This document shows positions 32,170 through 42,992 of a stretch of 64,000 nt of DNA, one piece after another. The notes below the pieces were generated by a model. The model was not told the DNA's origin. It made no database searches and saw only the letters and a list, made by a program, of their open reading frames with translations. The position numbers and the translations under genes were made by a program. The stretch covers positions 1,038,658 through 1,102,657 of the forward strand of contig VJWN01000015.1 of the NCBI GenBank assembly GCA_007644065.1, in the 5' to 3' direction. The stretch is from Margaritispora aquatica. Lineage: Eukaryota; Ascomycota; Leotiomycetes; Helotiales; Discinellaceae. Positions within the stretch are counted from its first letter, which is position 1. Every line of letters starts with the position of its first letter.

Positions 32170-33107
32170 ATGAAGGACCCCTTCCCACCACCGCCACAGA
32201 TCCTGGCAGACGCCACAACCTCTCTCCTCCACAGCCTTAACCTCGATCTTCCCACGCTGACCCTCCACATCCACGAAGTCATCGTCGTCTTCCTCACCTA
32301 CCAGGTTCTCTTCTACCTGGTATCGCCCATCATCTCAACCTTCCTGGTGCCAAAGACCTATCGCAGCCTCGCGCCTGCGAAGAAGATCAGCTGGGATGCG
32401 CACGTCACGTCGCTCGTGCAGTCGACCTTCATGACCTCGCTCGCGCTTCACGTGATATGGGCGGACAAAGAGCGGGCAGCCATGGACAGCGAGGCGCGGA
32501 TATGGGGCTATACCGGTGCGACCGGATTCGTGCAGGCGTGTGCGCTGGGGTATTTCCTCTGGGATCTGGGGATTTCGGTCATGTACTTTGAGACGTTTGG
32601 GGTGGGATCGCTGGTGCATGCTTTGAGTGCACTTCTGATCACTGGGCTCGGATTTGTGAGTTCATGTCTTTCTTGAAATTTTTCTAATATATGAGATAGT
32701 ACTAACATGGACAGCGACCATTTGCAAATTACTATGGCCTCAACTTCATTCTCTATGAGATGTCCACACCATTCCTGAACATCCACTGGTTCTTGGACAA
32801 GCTCAACATGACCGGATCGCAACTTCAGTTCTACAATGGAGTCGCACTAATGTCGAGTTTCTTCGGTGCTAGAATCGTGTGGGGAAACTATCAGTCAATC
32901 CGTATCTATACCGATGTCTGGGCGGCAATGACTACACCAGCAAGTACAAGTAGTGAGAAGCACGGAGCGTTACCGATGTGGTTGGCAATTTTGTACTTGG
33001 GCAGCAACACTGCTCTCAATGTACTGAACGTTTATTGGTTTAGCAAGATGGTGAAGACAATGAGAAAGAGATTTGAGCCTCCTGCTGAGGAGAAGAAGAA
33101 TAACTAG
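32170..33107 (+). CDS. TLC-domain membrane protein (TMEM56/Tda4-like)
   Basis: Exons 32170-32655 and 32715-33107 (59-nt intron) give 292 residues. Six or so hydrophobic segments and the TLC pattern are visible: KISWDAHVTSLVQSTFMTSLAL near residues 74-95, YFLWDLGISVMYFETFGVGSLVHALSALL, and NFILYEMSTPFLNIHWFLDKL. The last is the typical 'E-x-S-T-P-F-L-N-x-x-W' signature of TMEM56/TLCD4-type proteins, including yeast Tda4. The cytoplasmic tail ends EEKKNN, with lysines three and four from the end in a KKxx-like setting that would suit ER retention. Unlike Lag1 ceramide synthases it lacks the Lag1 double-His motif. Function probably concerns ER or vacuolar lipid handling, which is an inference. 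Confidence 0.9.
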
Positions 33108-33551
33108 ATTCGTCTTCAGATTGGGAGGCGCTAGACCAAAAACTTCAAGTAGACTATAGCTTCATGACTATTGCTTCTAATATTTTGTCCCGCTTAAGCC
33201 CCACAACGGCATTGGATAATAAATCAGTGACCAGCGGATATCCCTGGAATCATCCATATGTGTGTGTGGTTGTTGGTGTGTGATTGTTTAGTTGTGTGGT
33301 AACACTGATTTGCCCCTTGCATCGAACACTTCAACGGAGCCTCGAGTACAAAGGAAAAATTGTTCAAGAGCAAATTTGTGTAACATCCGGAAAGATTTCT
33401 TGCAGTCACTTTTCGAACAAAAGAAGAACGTTACGACTTCACACTTGTAAAGATGCACGTTGATCAGAAAAAGCGTGTAGATCTTAGCTGCCAACCAAAG
33501 TCCACAAGTAAGCACCTGCGAGCAGGAAAGATTGTAAGTGGAAGACCGAGA
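33108..33551. other. Intergenic
   Basis: Between the TLC gene and the first PAQR gene. No feature supported. Confidence 0.45.
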
Positions 33552-34819
33552 ATGGCCGAGCTTCCATCAAATGATCGGCCTAGTCTGCTACGATACAGTG
33601 AGCTGGGTATGTGCCGGACTGCTAAAGATTGATGCTTAATGCTAAACCGAAATATTGAAGCTTCCTGGCAACAGTTAGTAATTTGTGAACGCGAAATGAC
33701 TATTCTAATCAAATGCCAGAGACAATGAATTCATCTTGTCAGGATACAGGTTAGTTGTCGCATCAATTAGTAAAATAGGAAACTTCAAATTCCAACATTG
33801 GTTTTAGGCCGGCGACAGGGTCGTTTCGAAAATCTTTCGAGAGCTTGAAGCACCTACATAATGAGACAGGTATGTCTGATGATATATCATATGAGTTCTC
33901 GATGCAAATGATCAGCGAATTAACTGGATTTGTAGTTAACATATACTCTCATCTGTTCGGAACCTTCCTATTTCTGATCTTGCTCATACCCATCTACGCG
34001 AAAATCCATCGATGTAGCGGTGCTCGGGTAGGAGACTACCTCGTCTTCTCAGTTTTCTTCCTCGAGGTCGCAATCTGCTTTTCCCTTTCAGCAGGGTGAG
34101 TGTCACTGTTGCTACGGAAAAGTGCGTGGGACCTTTGCCTGACCATGTACAGGTTTCATATCACCAATAACCACAGCGAAAAAGTGCATCACCATGGGAA
34201 CCATTTAGATTATCTTGGTATCGTGGTTTTGATGTGGGGATCCACGATTCCGACTGTGTATTACGGATTTTATTGTGATCCAAAGCTCCGGATTGTGTAC
34301 TGGATGGTGGTAAGGATTTTCCGTCACGATCTCTCTGGCCATCAACTTCCATGCTGATAACTCCACAGGTTACAATAATAGCTATCTTTTGTGTCTATGC
34401 GACACTACATCCCAACTTTCGTCATCCAACGCTGCGACCGTGGCGAGCCGCAATGTATACTGGTCTCGGACTCTCGGCCATCGTGTTCATCATCCACGGT
34501 CTGATTATCCACGGCTGGAATATTCAGAAACACAGAATGAGCTTGCCGTGGATGGCTTTGATGGGCGCTTTGAACATCACCGGTGCCATGGCATATGTTT
34601 GTCGAGTATGCATCTACTTTGTTTCAATCCGAAGGGGGAGATCAATGCTAACATCGATGACAGATACCCGAGCGATGGTTCCCTGTGAGACATGACATCT
34701 ATGGCAGTAGCCATCAAATCCTCCATTTCATGGTGATTTTCGCTGGGCTGGCGCATATGTTTGGCTTGCTCAGCGCATTCGATTATATACATGCGAGTGA
34801 CACGCCTTGTAGTGCTTGA
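33552..34819 (+). CDS. PAQR / Izh-type (haemolysin III-related) receptor, copy A
   Basis: Eight exons: 33552-33606, 33661-33673, 33720-33749, 33808-33869, 33936-34095, 34153-34309, 34369-34605 and 34664-34819 (870 nt, 289 residues). Exon 2 is only 13 nt and encodes the Trp-Gln-Gln region before DNEFILSGYRP. Family marks: SLKHLHNETVNIYSHLFG, FHITNNHS with the metal-site His, NHLDYLGIVVLMWGSTIP and SHQILHFMVIFAGLAHM with the C-terminal His pair. Seven transmembrane segments are expected. Yeast relatives Izh1-4 affect zinc and sterol homeostasis and the animal ones are adiponectin/progestin receptors, often with ceramidase activity. The zinc-site histidines are all here. Copy B lies convergently downstream. 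Confidence 0.92.
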
Positions 34820-35408
34820 TAACGGGGTTCACCGACTGAGTTCTGGGTTGTGAGGTCTGGGTTTCATGACATAGATCTGGTTTAGATGACGCATTGGTTT
34901 GAATCTAGATGTGGAAGTCTTCTCTTGAGTTCATCATGATTCGGGAGATAAGTGAATGGAAGAGTCATGCCGATGCAATTCAAAACACTTACTACATGAA
35001 GTTCCCATCGATGAGGTTCAAATATTGTGACTTGATTGAAGATAGGAGTAGAGACTATATGGTCTTGAGGTTGGAGGTTGAACTTCAAATAGACTGCCGA
35101 AGCTAATTTAGGGAGGGTCGCTAGAACAAATTCGGGAGGCTAATGCGACTATCCTCATGGACTGAACGTATTAGTCATTTCACCATACAACGCAACAAAA
35201 CAGTGATAGGGCATATCGTTATTTTTTCAACACCCTGCCTTTGCTTGGGACATAAATTTAACACATTCTTTTTCGAGGTTTGCCTTCGCTTTCATTCAAT
35301 TTGCAAGAATATGCATGTGACATGATATTTGGACTGGCCTCCAGAATGAAAAAATAGTCCTTTGGCCTCTCAAGCACTTTTCTACTGAATAGCTTTGAAT
35401 TTAGGTGT
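34820..35408. other. Convergent intergenic region between PAQR copies
   Basis: No gene supported. The two PAQR genes end facing each other across this stretch; I saw no clear inverted copy of flanking DNA. Confidence 0.5.
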
Positions 35409-36738
35409 TCAATGATTTGACATGCTTACTTCCCAAGCAGATATCAATTCTCCATGAACATACTCAAACGCATTCAACAGTCCTGCCAGATGTGTGAATG
35501 CCGCAAACACAACCATAAAATGCAATATTTGATGACTGTTCCCCCACATGTCAAATCTTCCCGGAAACCATCTCTCAGGAACCTGCACTTACATCAGCTA
35601 TTTCATCCGAATGCTTAATCGAATGTGGAAATGGTGGTAGTAGGAAGGACATACCCGTAACACGTAAGCGAGAGCACCTGTGATATTGAGAACTGCCATT
35701 ACCACCATATGGTTCAGACTCATTCTCTGCTTTTGAGTATCCAAGCCATATATCATAATACTGTGAGCAATAAATATTACTGCAGATAGACCTAATGCTA
35801 CATAAATTCCTGCGCGCCAAGGCCGAAGGGCTGGCTGGCTGAACTGGGAGTGGAGAGTTGCGTAGATGCAGACACTGGCTGCCAATGTGACGACAGTCCA
35901 GTATGTCTGCTGTAAGACAGGGTCCCAGTAGAAGCCGTAGAAGATGGAGGGTATATTCGAGCCCCATATTAAAAAGACGATGCCCAAATAGTCTAGCTGG
36001 TTCCCTTTCTTGTTCATTTCACGACTGTGGCAGTTCGTAGTGTGGAAACTGTTTCCAATTAGTGATGCAGGCCAAGTTTACCGAGGTTACATACACAGCA
36101 GAGAAGAAGAAACATAATGCTACCCCCAAAAAGAAGATCGCAAACACGATGACGTCTCCTTGTGTGATTGTTGGCCGTAGGGCAATGATGTTGATGAATA
36201 GAGCCGTTGGGAGGGTGAGGAAAGCGATGAAGCCGAAGAAGTGCGAGTATATATTGAATAGAACATTTAGTAGGATCAATTTGAAGCAGAGGTATTGAAG
36301 CGAAGTACCAGTCTCATTGTGTAAGAAATACAAACTCATTAGATATGTCTCAAGTGAGCTGGCGGCTGGCCTAACAGAAATTAGATCTCGTCTCGAACAG
36401 CTTTGACATCTGTTGAGCTAAAATTCTCTTACCGATAGCCGGAAACTATGAACTCATTGTCTCTGCCCCAATTAGATCTAGTTATTAAGAAGGTACTCGC
36501 ACAAACTGTTGCCACGGATCTATTTAATATGGTCAGCGATGGTTTCTTCCATTCTTGGGGAACACTCACATATCTCATTGTACATCAAGAGATCGTATGG
36601 CCCACGCTGCAACCCTTCGGCACTTGACACTAATCTCTCCTCCTATGTAAATTATCTGCAAGCACTCCCAGATTTTAAGGAGCCTTTAAGAGCGCTCACC
36701 TCGACTATAACTAAGCGAGCTTTGTCCTGAAATTTCAT
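35409..36738 (-). CDS. PAQR / Izh-type receptor, copy B, with exonised intron
   Basis: Exons: 36700-36738, 36570-36642, 36507-36519, 36433-36462, 36095-36370, 35655-36048 and 35409-35582 (999 nt, 332 residues). The exon order, including the 13-nt PWQQ microexon and a 30-nt DNEFIVSGYR exon, matches copy A. Marks: LHNET, NIYSHFFG, FHTTNCHS, NQLDYLGIVFLIWGSNIP, VPERWFP and SHQILHFMVV. Where copy A has an intron between ET and NIYSH, copy B still has a G-GTACTT donor-like site. The minus strand then has no AG anywhere until far into the next transmembrane segment. The frame reads through, adding about 17 hydrophobic residues (TSLQYLCFKLILLNVLF). This may alter the start of the first membrane helix. 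Exon 1 and its 57-nt intron are the least certain parts. Confidence 0.87.
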
Positions 36739-37855
36739 TTTGCTTGTACACTTCAGCAATCACAAAACAAGGCAAATATCAAGATATTGCCAATACAATG
36801 AAGATAAGATTCAACTTCGATCTCATCTAGATTCATGTTATATACACCATACATTCATGAGCCCCTGCCAAGACCAAGAATCATGCCCACTATAAATGGA
36901 AGGCTATTTCCTCATTCCGCCCAGAGATCCAACACGAAGCGAGTACGAGACCCAACTTGGAACGAAAGCGATCACTAAAACTTGACTTTCAAGTACGAAA
37001 GTGTTATTTGTGCCAAGCTCGGTGAATGACGCCGAGTAGTTGAACTTGATCTAGAGCCAATGGAAGGCGAGGATCATGAGTTTCTTGAACTTTATATCGA
37101 CTGCGGCAGTTGGGCCTAACTTGAGTTTCCGTTCAATATATTATCCACATATCAATCGGTCTTATGTTATCCTTGGAGAGTGTTAGATATGAGTGTCTTG
37201 CTGCCACTAGACATTAAGTATTCGCGAGAGGATTTCGAGAGGTGGATTTGATTCGTGTAGCTCATATTCAGTTTCGAGAATGATGAATCAGATCATGCTG
37301 CGAAACAGAGATCTTTCGAGCAGAAAGAAACCAAGACGATATTATGACATGAATTCAAGGGAATAATTACTACTGTCTGTGCACTGAGCATGGTAAAGAG
37401 GAAGGCAGATCAAAGAAAGACAAGCAAGCTAACATCGACGATTTTAAACTAAAAACAGAGTCGTCAAAGAGAAGAGTATTGTTCACTTGAGACACACAGA
37501 AATATATTCAATTTGTCAAAGCAGTGGGAGAGTGATTTCTTTGCTGGGTGGAATAGACAGGCTTCTAGGTACGTAAGGTTAGTAGGTAGTAGGTACTTAG
37601 GTATACCAAAGTCATGTGATATCTAGCTACGCGCTAGTGGCAGGTAGTCGTGCATCTAAAAGCATATTTCTCCACGAATCCGCAGATGTCAACACCAACC
37701 CTTTTGCCCGGATTCAATTGATCGCACAGTCTTACTCAGAATCAATTCTTTGTATAAGCTTAGATCTGCGACCAACTCACCAGTATCCTAAGAAGCACAA
37801 AGTGTGCAATTAACATACTTCGGAATCTCCGAAATTCAAGACCACCTCCCCAAAG
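36739..37855. other. Divergent intergenic region
   Basis: Upstream DNA of PAQR copy B and of the MYND gene. Contains TAGGTA-type short repeats at about 37565-37605. No gene supported. Confidence 0.45.
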
Positions 37856-38467
37856 ATGTCTCCCCCTCTCTATGAATTCAAGATGGACTGTGGTAACTTC
37901 CCAACTACGACACCTTCAGAGAAATACCCCATCACGAATCCCCTAGGACTTCTGCTATGCCGTTATCCATTAGGCACCAACCTCTCCAATCCTAACTTCG
38001 TCCTCATCCACTCCCGTCCTTTCGAATTTGACGAATACACCGATCCTTTATGGTCACTACTATCAGCCGGGTCAAACACTCATGTCTCTCGACCAAAAAC
38101 ACCTGGTGCGCAAACGTTTTGGATGAAGACGTATTCTGAGAACGAGGGCTTGTTGGAAAAATTGGAGAAGCTCAATATCTTGAAGAGGACAGGGGAGACG
38201 CAAAAGCAGGGCTTTGTCGAGTTGGTGGCCGTGGAGACGTGTTTAGTCTCTGGACAGTGGGCTGAAACTTGCAGCAATCAGGAGTGTGGTAGGAGAGAGC
38301 AACTTGGAGACAACAAGCCCCGGATGAAGAAGTGTGCCAGGTGCAAGGAGGCTTACTATTGTAATGCCGAATGTCAGAAGGCTGGTTGGAGTACGCACAA
38401 GGAGCGTTGTGGAACATTCAAGGAGACTGCGGCAGATAGAGCTGCTGTTGTCCCCAATACAAACTGA
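37856..38467 (+). CDS. MYND-type zinc-finger protein
   Basis: A single exon of 203 residues. The C-terminal part (about 139-185) is a complete MYND finger: CSNQEC, KCARCKEAYYC, NAECQKAGW, then HKERC, giving the Cys/His set that binds two zinc ions. The first 135 residues have no known domain; they are fairly hydrophobic and aromatic (GLLLCRYPLGTNL, FVLIHSRPFEFDEY). MYND fingers bind proline-rich peptides and often sit on methyltransferases, but there is no SET domain here. Role unknown: a protein-interaction adaptor is most likely. No introns and no targeting signals visible. Confidence 0.9.
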   Translation: MSPPLYEFKMDCGNFPTTTPSEKYPITNPLGLLLCRYPLGTNLSNPNFVLIHSRPFEFDEYTDPLWSLLSAGSNTHVSRPKTPGAQTFWMKTYSENEGLLEKLEKLNILKRTGETQKQGFVELVAVETCLVSGQWAETCSNQECGRREQLGDNKPRMKKCARCKEAYYCNAECQKAGWSTHKERCGTFKETAADRAAVVPNTN

Positions 38468-38929
38468 TCAATGGCTGAAAGGCACAATCTACCATTAGCA
38501 TACTAGTTATTGTGCTAGAATTAGGCTGAATGGAGTAGAGACCTGATCTCGGAACCAAAGAGGTAAGGCAGTAAGAGCAGATTATTTTGCCTCATGAAAG
38601 TACTAATGGCGGTTAGAGAATAATTGTTCTGTGATTAGCGAGGTGGAGGGCAAGCTATGGCAGCCTTTCAACCCTTTGCGCCTTTCTGTAGCCTCATTTC
38701 TAGGATCACTTCCTGGATACAGTACAGGATGGGCAATCTTTAGGGCTCTTGCGAAATCTCAGCTGTAACTCTCAAAGCAGCTTGGAGTAAATGGGTTAGT
38801 GTGCCTTTCAAATTAACACATTGACTTCTTAAGTCTTGGAAGAGTGTAGTATTTGAAGCATCACATTAACTTAGGACTACACTACGCAGTCTCTAATATC
38901 CATACACAAAAGTTCCCTCTTCTGGCTCA
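38468..38929. other. Convergent intergenic region
   Basis: Between the 3' ends of the MYND gene and the small minus-strand gene. Nothing supported. Confidence 0.5.
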
Positions 38930-39431
38930 CTACTGTGTAATCCTCTCGCCAAAGACAGTGTCAATCGGCATATGCTTAAAGATTTCATTCCACGCAACAA
39001 CCAAAAACCAAGCTTTAAACTCCCTAGAATCCATTGCGCCAAACGAGACCCTATCGTCTACTCCCCGGAAATTTGGGCCTCTCTCCGCAGCTTGCCGTGA
39101 TAGCAGTGTCTGGAACAGAGGTTCAACGTGCGACTCGGGGTCTTGTATGGCTTCGCCGTCGTCGACGCGCGTGGAGCCGAAGTTGTTGTCAATGTACTCG
39201 TTGGAGTAGGCGAGGAGACGGCCTTGCAGGATGATGACAACAGGGGGTGTGATTTGTGGAAAGACGATGGTTGTTATGGGAGGTTCTCCACTGAGGGCCT
39301 GTCGGCGTAGCTGTTGGGGAAGGGAAGTTAGTTGACAGAAATGCTTTTGTTTTTGCTGAAAGGCCGGAAGGGGGAGGTGGTACCATGTTTTGATAGTATG
39401 CACGAAGAGAGGGAGTTTGAGTATCAGTCAT
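38930..39431 (-). CDS. Small uncharacterised protein, two exons
   Basis: Exons 39384-39431 and 38930-39310, with a 73-nt intron (acceptor CAACAG), give 142 residues. Typical intron signals and a common frame support it. The product has a hydrophobic beta-rich block (ITTIVFPQITPPVVIILQGRLL), then an acidic polar middle, and ends in an aromatic helix-like segment (SREFKAWFLVVAWNEIFKHM). There is no signal peptide or membrane helix. I recognise no family. Size and strand/helix alternation would suit a small alpha/beta protein. Confidence 0.6.
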
Positions 39432-39887
39432 TGTGTAGTGTGCAAGTGGTTGATTGATGGTGTATAGATTATCGGCCTCAAGAGAAATATAATAATGAGG
39501 AAGAGAAAAAAGTAGCCATTTGAGAAGAAAGACGGCATTTTATGTATCTTAATCATTGGTCATATTCACACAAGCTATTTCGATGTTGCATTGAATCGCA
39601 AATGTTAAGCAAACAACGGCACCCCTCCGTGAAAAATATCGGCTTCGAGGTTTCACGCTCAACTTCGTTCAATTCGTTTACTTAACGTACCGCATACTCA
39701 TGATTAATCGGCTACGGCTATTCACCATGGCTCACTCACTTAACACTTGGTGATCTGATGACAAGCAATACATCTTTCCTTTTTGAACTCATCCTTGAAG
39801 CCAGATTTTTCAATCATCAAATCTGGAGTGCTCATCTCAATTCCAAAGTACCACAAAGGCTGAGTTGTTTAATTTCGTCACACAACC
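39432..39887. other. Intergenic
   Basis: Promoter side of the small minus-strand gene. Nothing else supported. Confidence 0.4.
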
Positions 39888-40161
39888 ATGCCAGATCATC
39901 ATGGCAAACAATTCACACTCCGAGGTGATTCAGCCAGCAAATTCGACCAAGCTTCAACTGAATCAGTGAACCAATGGACGGCTGATCTCGACAATAGAAC
40001 TCAATCGTAAGCGAAATCGACGTAACCCTCTGATTCATAGATATGTTGAAGAAGAAAGGCAGCAAGAGAACCACCCGAATGAAAGTGATGACACGGCTCG
40101 ACTTTGGGTGTGGCAATGGTATAGCTCTAAGTCAATGTGCTTCCTCCAAAGCACATTCTAA
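39888..40161 (+). CDS. Doubtful small gene with a very short intron
   Basis: ATG at 39888 opens a hydrophilic reading frame (PDHHGKQFTLRGDSASKF). It stops at 40013 unless a 34-nt GTAAGC...CATAG segment is removed. Removal keeps frame and adds YVEEERQQENHPNESDDTAR before a stop at 40159. The composition is plausible, but 34 nt is below the usual minimum for fungal introns (about 40 nt). It may be a decayed gene or coincidence. Confidence 0.25.
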
Positions 40162-40904
40162 CAAAAAAAAATACACCAAGCCACTTAATGCCCACGAATT
40201 CTGTTACACAGATATACCCAAGTCCCTATAACGAGGCGCGTTTATCTCAAGAGCGAACTATATTCTCATCCATCTTCATCGGGGTAAGGATCCCTATATC
40301 GGGAACGGATAGCAATGCGGGGAGGTGGAGCATTTTCTGGGTCCATGGAGTGTTACAACGTTGTTTTGACGCACATGTGCCTGAGATGTCAGCCTCCAAC
40401 AACTCGCTCGTATATACATGCGCCTAATTCTCATGATAACATCAATATCTCTCTATCTCTGTCTGAAGACATTATACGAAAGCGAGTCAGTCGCCGGCAA
40501 GATAAGCTTCCTGTTTACTCGGAGTCTCCATCTTTGAGATGATAACACTGCCCGAGTCTCTGTCGCTAAAGCCCACTTATGGCGTGAAGCTTGTTGTTGA
40601 GATGCATATAGTTGTGAATTTGGAGATAAACATGCTTTGCGGTTGGAGAGATTGAGTAGATGCCATCTTGTGTGCGATAAGGATGTATTTGCAGTGGGCA
40701 CTACCAAGGCTGGGTTTCTTTTCCGATTGCGATATCAATTGATGTTCATCTATAAGTATAGCAGACGCTCCTCCCAACCTTGAATTCTCCTCTTCGTCGA
40801 TGGAATTTTCAATTCCGTCCCACCCCAATCTCATCCCACTTCCACTCCTACTTTAGCTCCCAGCTCTATCACAACCTCAATTAAATAAATCTTCCAAACA
40901 AACC
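40162..40904. other. Intergenic, upstream of the sugar transporter
   Basis: No supported gene. A pyrimidine- and adenine-rich leader just before the ATG at 40905 fits a fungal 5' untranslated region. Confidence 0.45.
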
Positions 40905-42507
40905 ATGTCTTCCATCCGCGTAACAAACACACCCCGTCGCTATGTCTCGCGCCTCGTCCCCCAAAACTCCAACACCATCACCTGGCTCCTCATGGGAACG
41001 GCAACAGTGCAATCCATAACAATGGGCTACGACGCCTCGATGATGAACGGGCTCAACATATTGCCTTCCTACACGGAGTACTTCTCACTAACCACCGCCT
41101 CGCTCTCACTCAACACTGCAGCCATCTGGATCGGTGGCTGCATAGCCGGTTTCTTCACAGGTCAGCTTTCAGACTGGCTGGGTAGGAAATGGGTCCTTTT
41201 CTTAGGCGCGGCGTTGACGATCGTGGGCGTGGTGCTGCAGACTGTCGCGCAGAATATCGGCATGTTCATTGCTGGGAGGATCATCATTGGGCTTGGTGCT
41301 GGTATATCCGGAGTCGCAGCCCCAACTTATTTGGCTGAGACAGCGCCGGTGCAGTGGCGAGCGCTGATGTTGGGGTTGTACTTTGATCTTTGGTTTCTGG
41401 GTGGCTTGATTGCTGCTGGCATTACTTACGGTTCGTGACTTCGCCCTCGATCTCGCTTATTCGCGAAACTGGCTAATCGTGAACTTAGGAACCCAAAATA
41501 TCCTGTCAACATGGGCTTGGAGGCTTCCCTCTATCCTCCAGCTTCTTCCAAGTGTAGGATGCATCTTGATCCTCCCATTCATCCCCGAGTCACCACGCTG
41601 GCTCGTGTACAAAGACCGCGCCGAGGACGCTCTGGAAGTCCTGGCTGTCGCTCACGGCTGGGGAGATCAAAATGATCCAGTTGTACTCACCGAGTACCAA
41701 GAGATTGTGCAAACGCTGGCGTTTGAAAAGACTGCAGGCTCGGTCTCAATCAGAGAGACGGTACGGACTCCAGGAAACAGATATCGGATCTTGCTCATGA
41801 TGACTGTGGCTGTCTTCTCGATGACGGCTGGAAATAATATTGTGACCTACTACCTGGGCACCATGTTGAACCAAGCGGGAATCACAAACACTAATACCCA
41901 GCTCCAGGTATGTCTCCCTCTCTCGAAATTGACTTTAAGCCAGCTCACTTTCTAATAGGTAAGCATAATAATGAGTGCCTGGTCGCTCGTCCTCTCAGTG
42001 TTTGGAACTTTCTTCGCCGACAGCATGGGCCGCAAATGGCTCGCCATCATTTCTCAGTGTGGCTGCATCGTCTTCCTGTTCCTCACCGGAGCTCTCTCGG
42101 GCCTCTTTGCTGACGGAACGAACACCTCTGGCTCCTACGCCGCCATCGCAATGATGTTCCTCTTCATGGGTTCTTACTCCTTCGGCTGGACACCGTTGAC
42201 GGTTCTGTATCCTGTCGAGGTGCTGAACTATTCCACGCGCGCCATAGGCATGGGCATGTACATTTTCTGGGCGAACGGTGTGGGCTTGATGATTACGTTT
42301 GCGTTTCCGTTTGCATTTGAGGCGATTGGCTGGAAGACGTATATGATAAATGGGGCGTTTAATGTTTTTGCGTTGGTGGTGATTGTGTGGACGTGGGTGG
42401 AGACGAGGGGGAAGAGTCTGGAGGAGATTGATGTGTTGATGGATGGGGAGAAGCATTCTGATGTTCCGGATGTGCTGGATGTTTTACACGGCAAACTGGT
42501 AGATTGA
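40905..42507 (+). CDS. MFS sugar transporter
   Basis: Exons 40905-41430, 41489-41907 and 41959-42507 (1494 nt, 497 residues; introns 58 and 51 nt). Twelve transmembrane segments are expected. Sugar-porter marks: GYDASMMNG in helix 1, GQLSDWLGRKWVLFLGA (loop 2-3), GRIIIGLGAGI, PTYLAETAPVQWRALMLGLY, PESPRWLVYK before the central loop, FADSMGRKW in the second half, and VETRGKSLEEIDVLM after helix 12. It resembles fungal lactose-permease/hexose transporters, with short N- and C-tails. The substrate cannot be read from sequence. A Zn2Cys6 regulator lies convergently 0.5 kb downstream, which could be its regulator or chance. Confidence 0.95.
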
Positions 42508-42992
42508 TGATTATGTCTCAGTGCGGGAGATGAGATCATGACTGGACGACTGGGGCATCTGAGTATGAATTGGTGAACAAGAGTTGAATGTCCTTTTTAG
42601 GAGAGATTGTGGAGTAAAACTCAATACACAGCTTTTCGAATGTCAGATTGAAGAAAAATCTTTCGAGCTAGCAGCTTTCGCACGTTTCTGAACGCAAACA
42701 ATAGCTCGAGTTGCTTTTATTAAAACTAACAAACGAGAATCTTGTATTGCCATCCATTTGGCAATTGTCATCCCATTTGGAATTTGAGAGGTCCTTTTCC
42801 AGTCGTAATAAGTCAGGGCGGTATACTGGCCGATGAGAGTTGCTCTTGTTAACAATCCAGCATCCAACCGAGTCCGGAATATATCAAGTCGGAAGAGATT
42901 AGTCTGAATTCGGCATATGTTGCAGGATTATGGTTGCGAAATGTAGTCGGTGATCACAAATTGGCCTTAGACTGCGAAACCAAAGGAGGACT
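42508..42992. other. Convergent intergenic region
   Basis: Between the transporter and Zn2Cys6 gene ends. The 74-codon ORF at 42643-42867 has no recognisable content. Confidence 0.5.
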
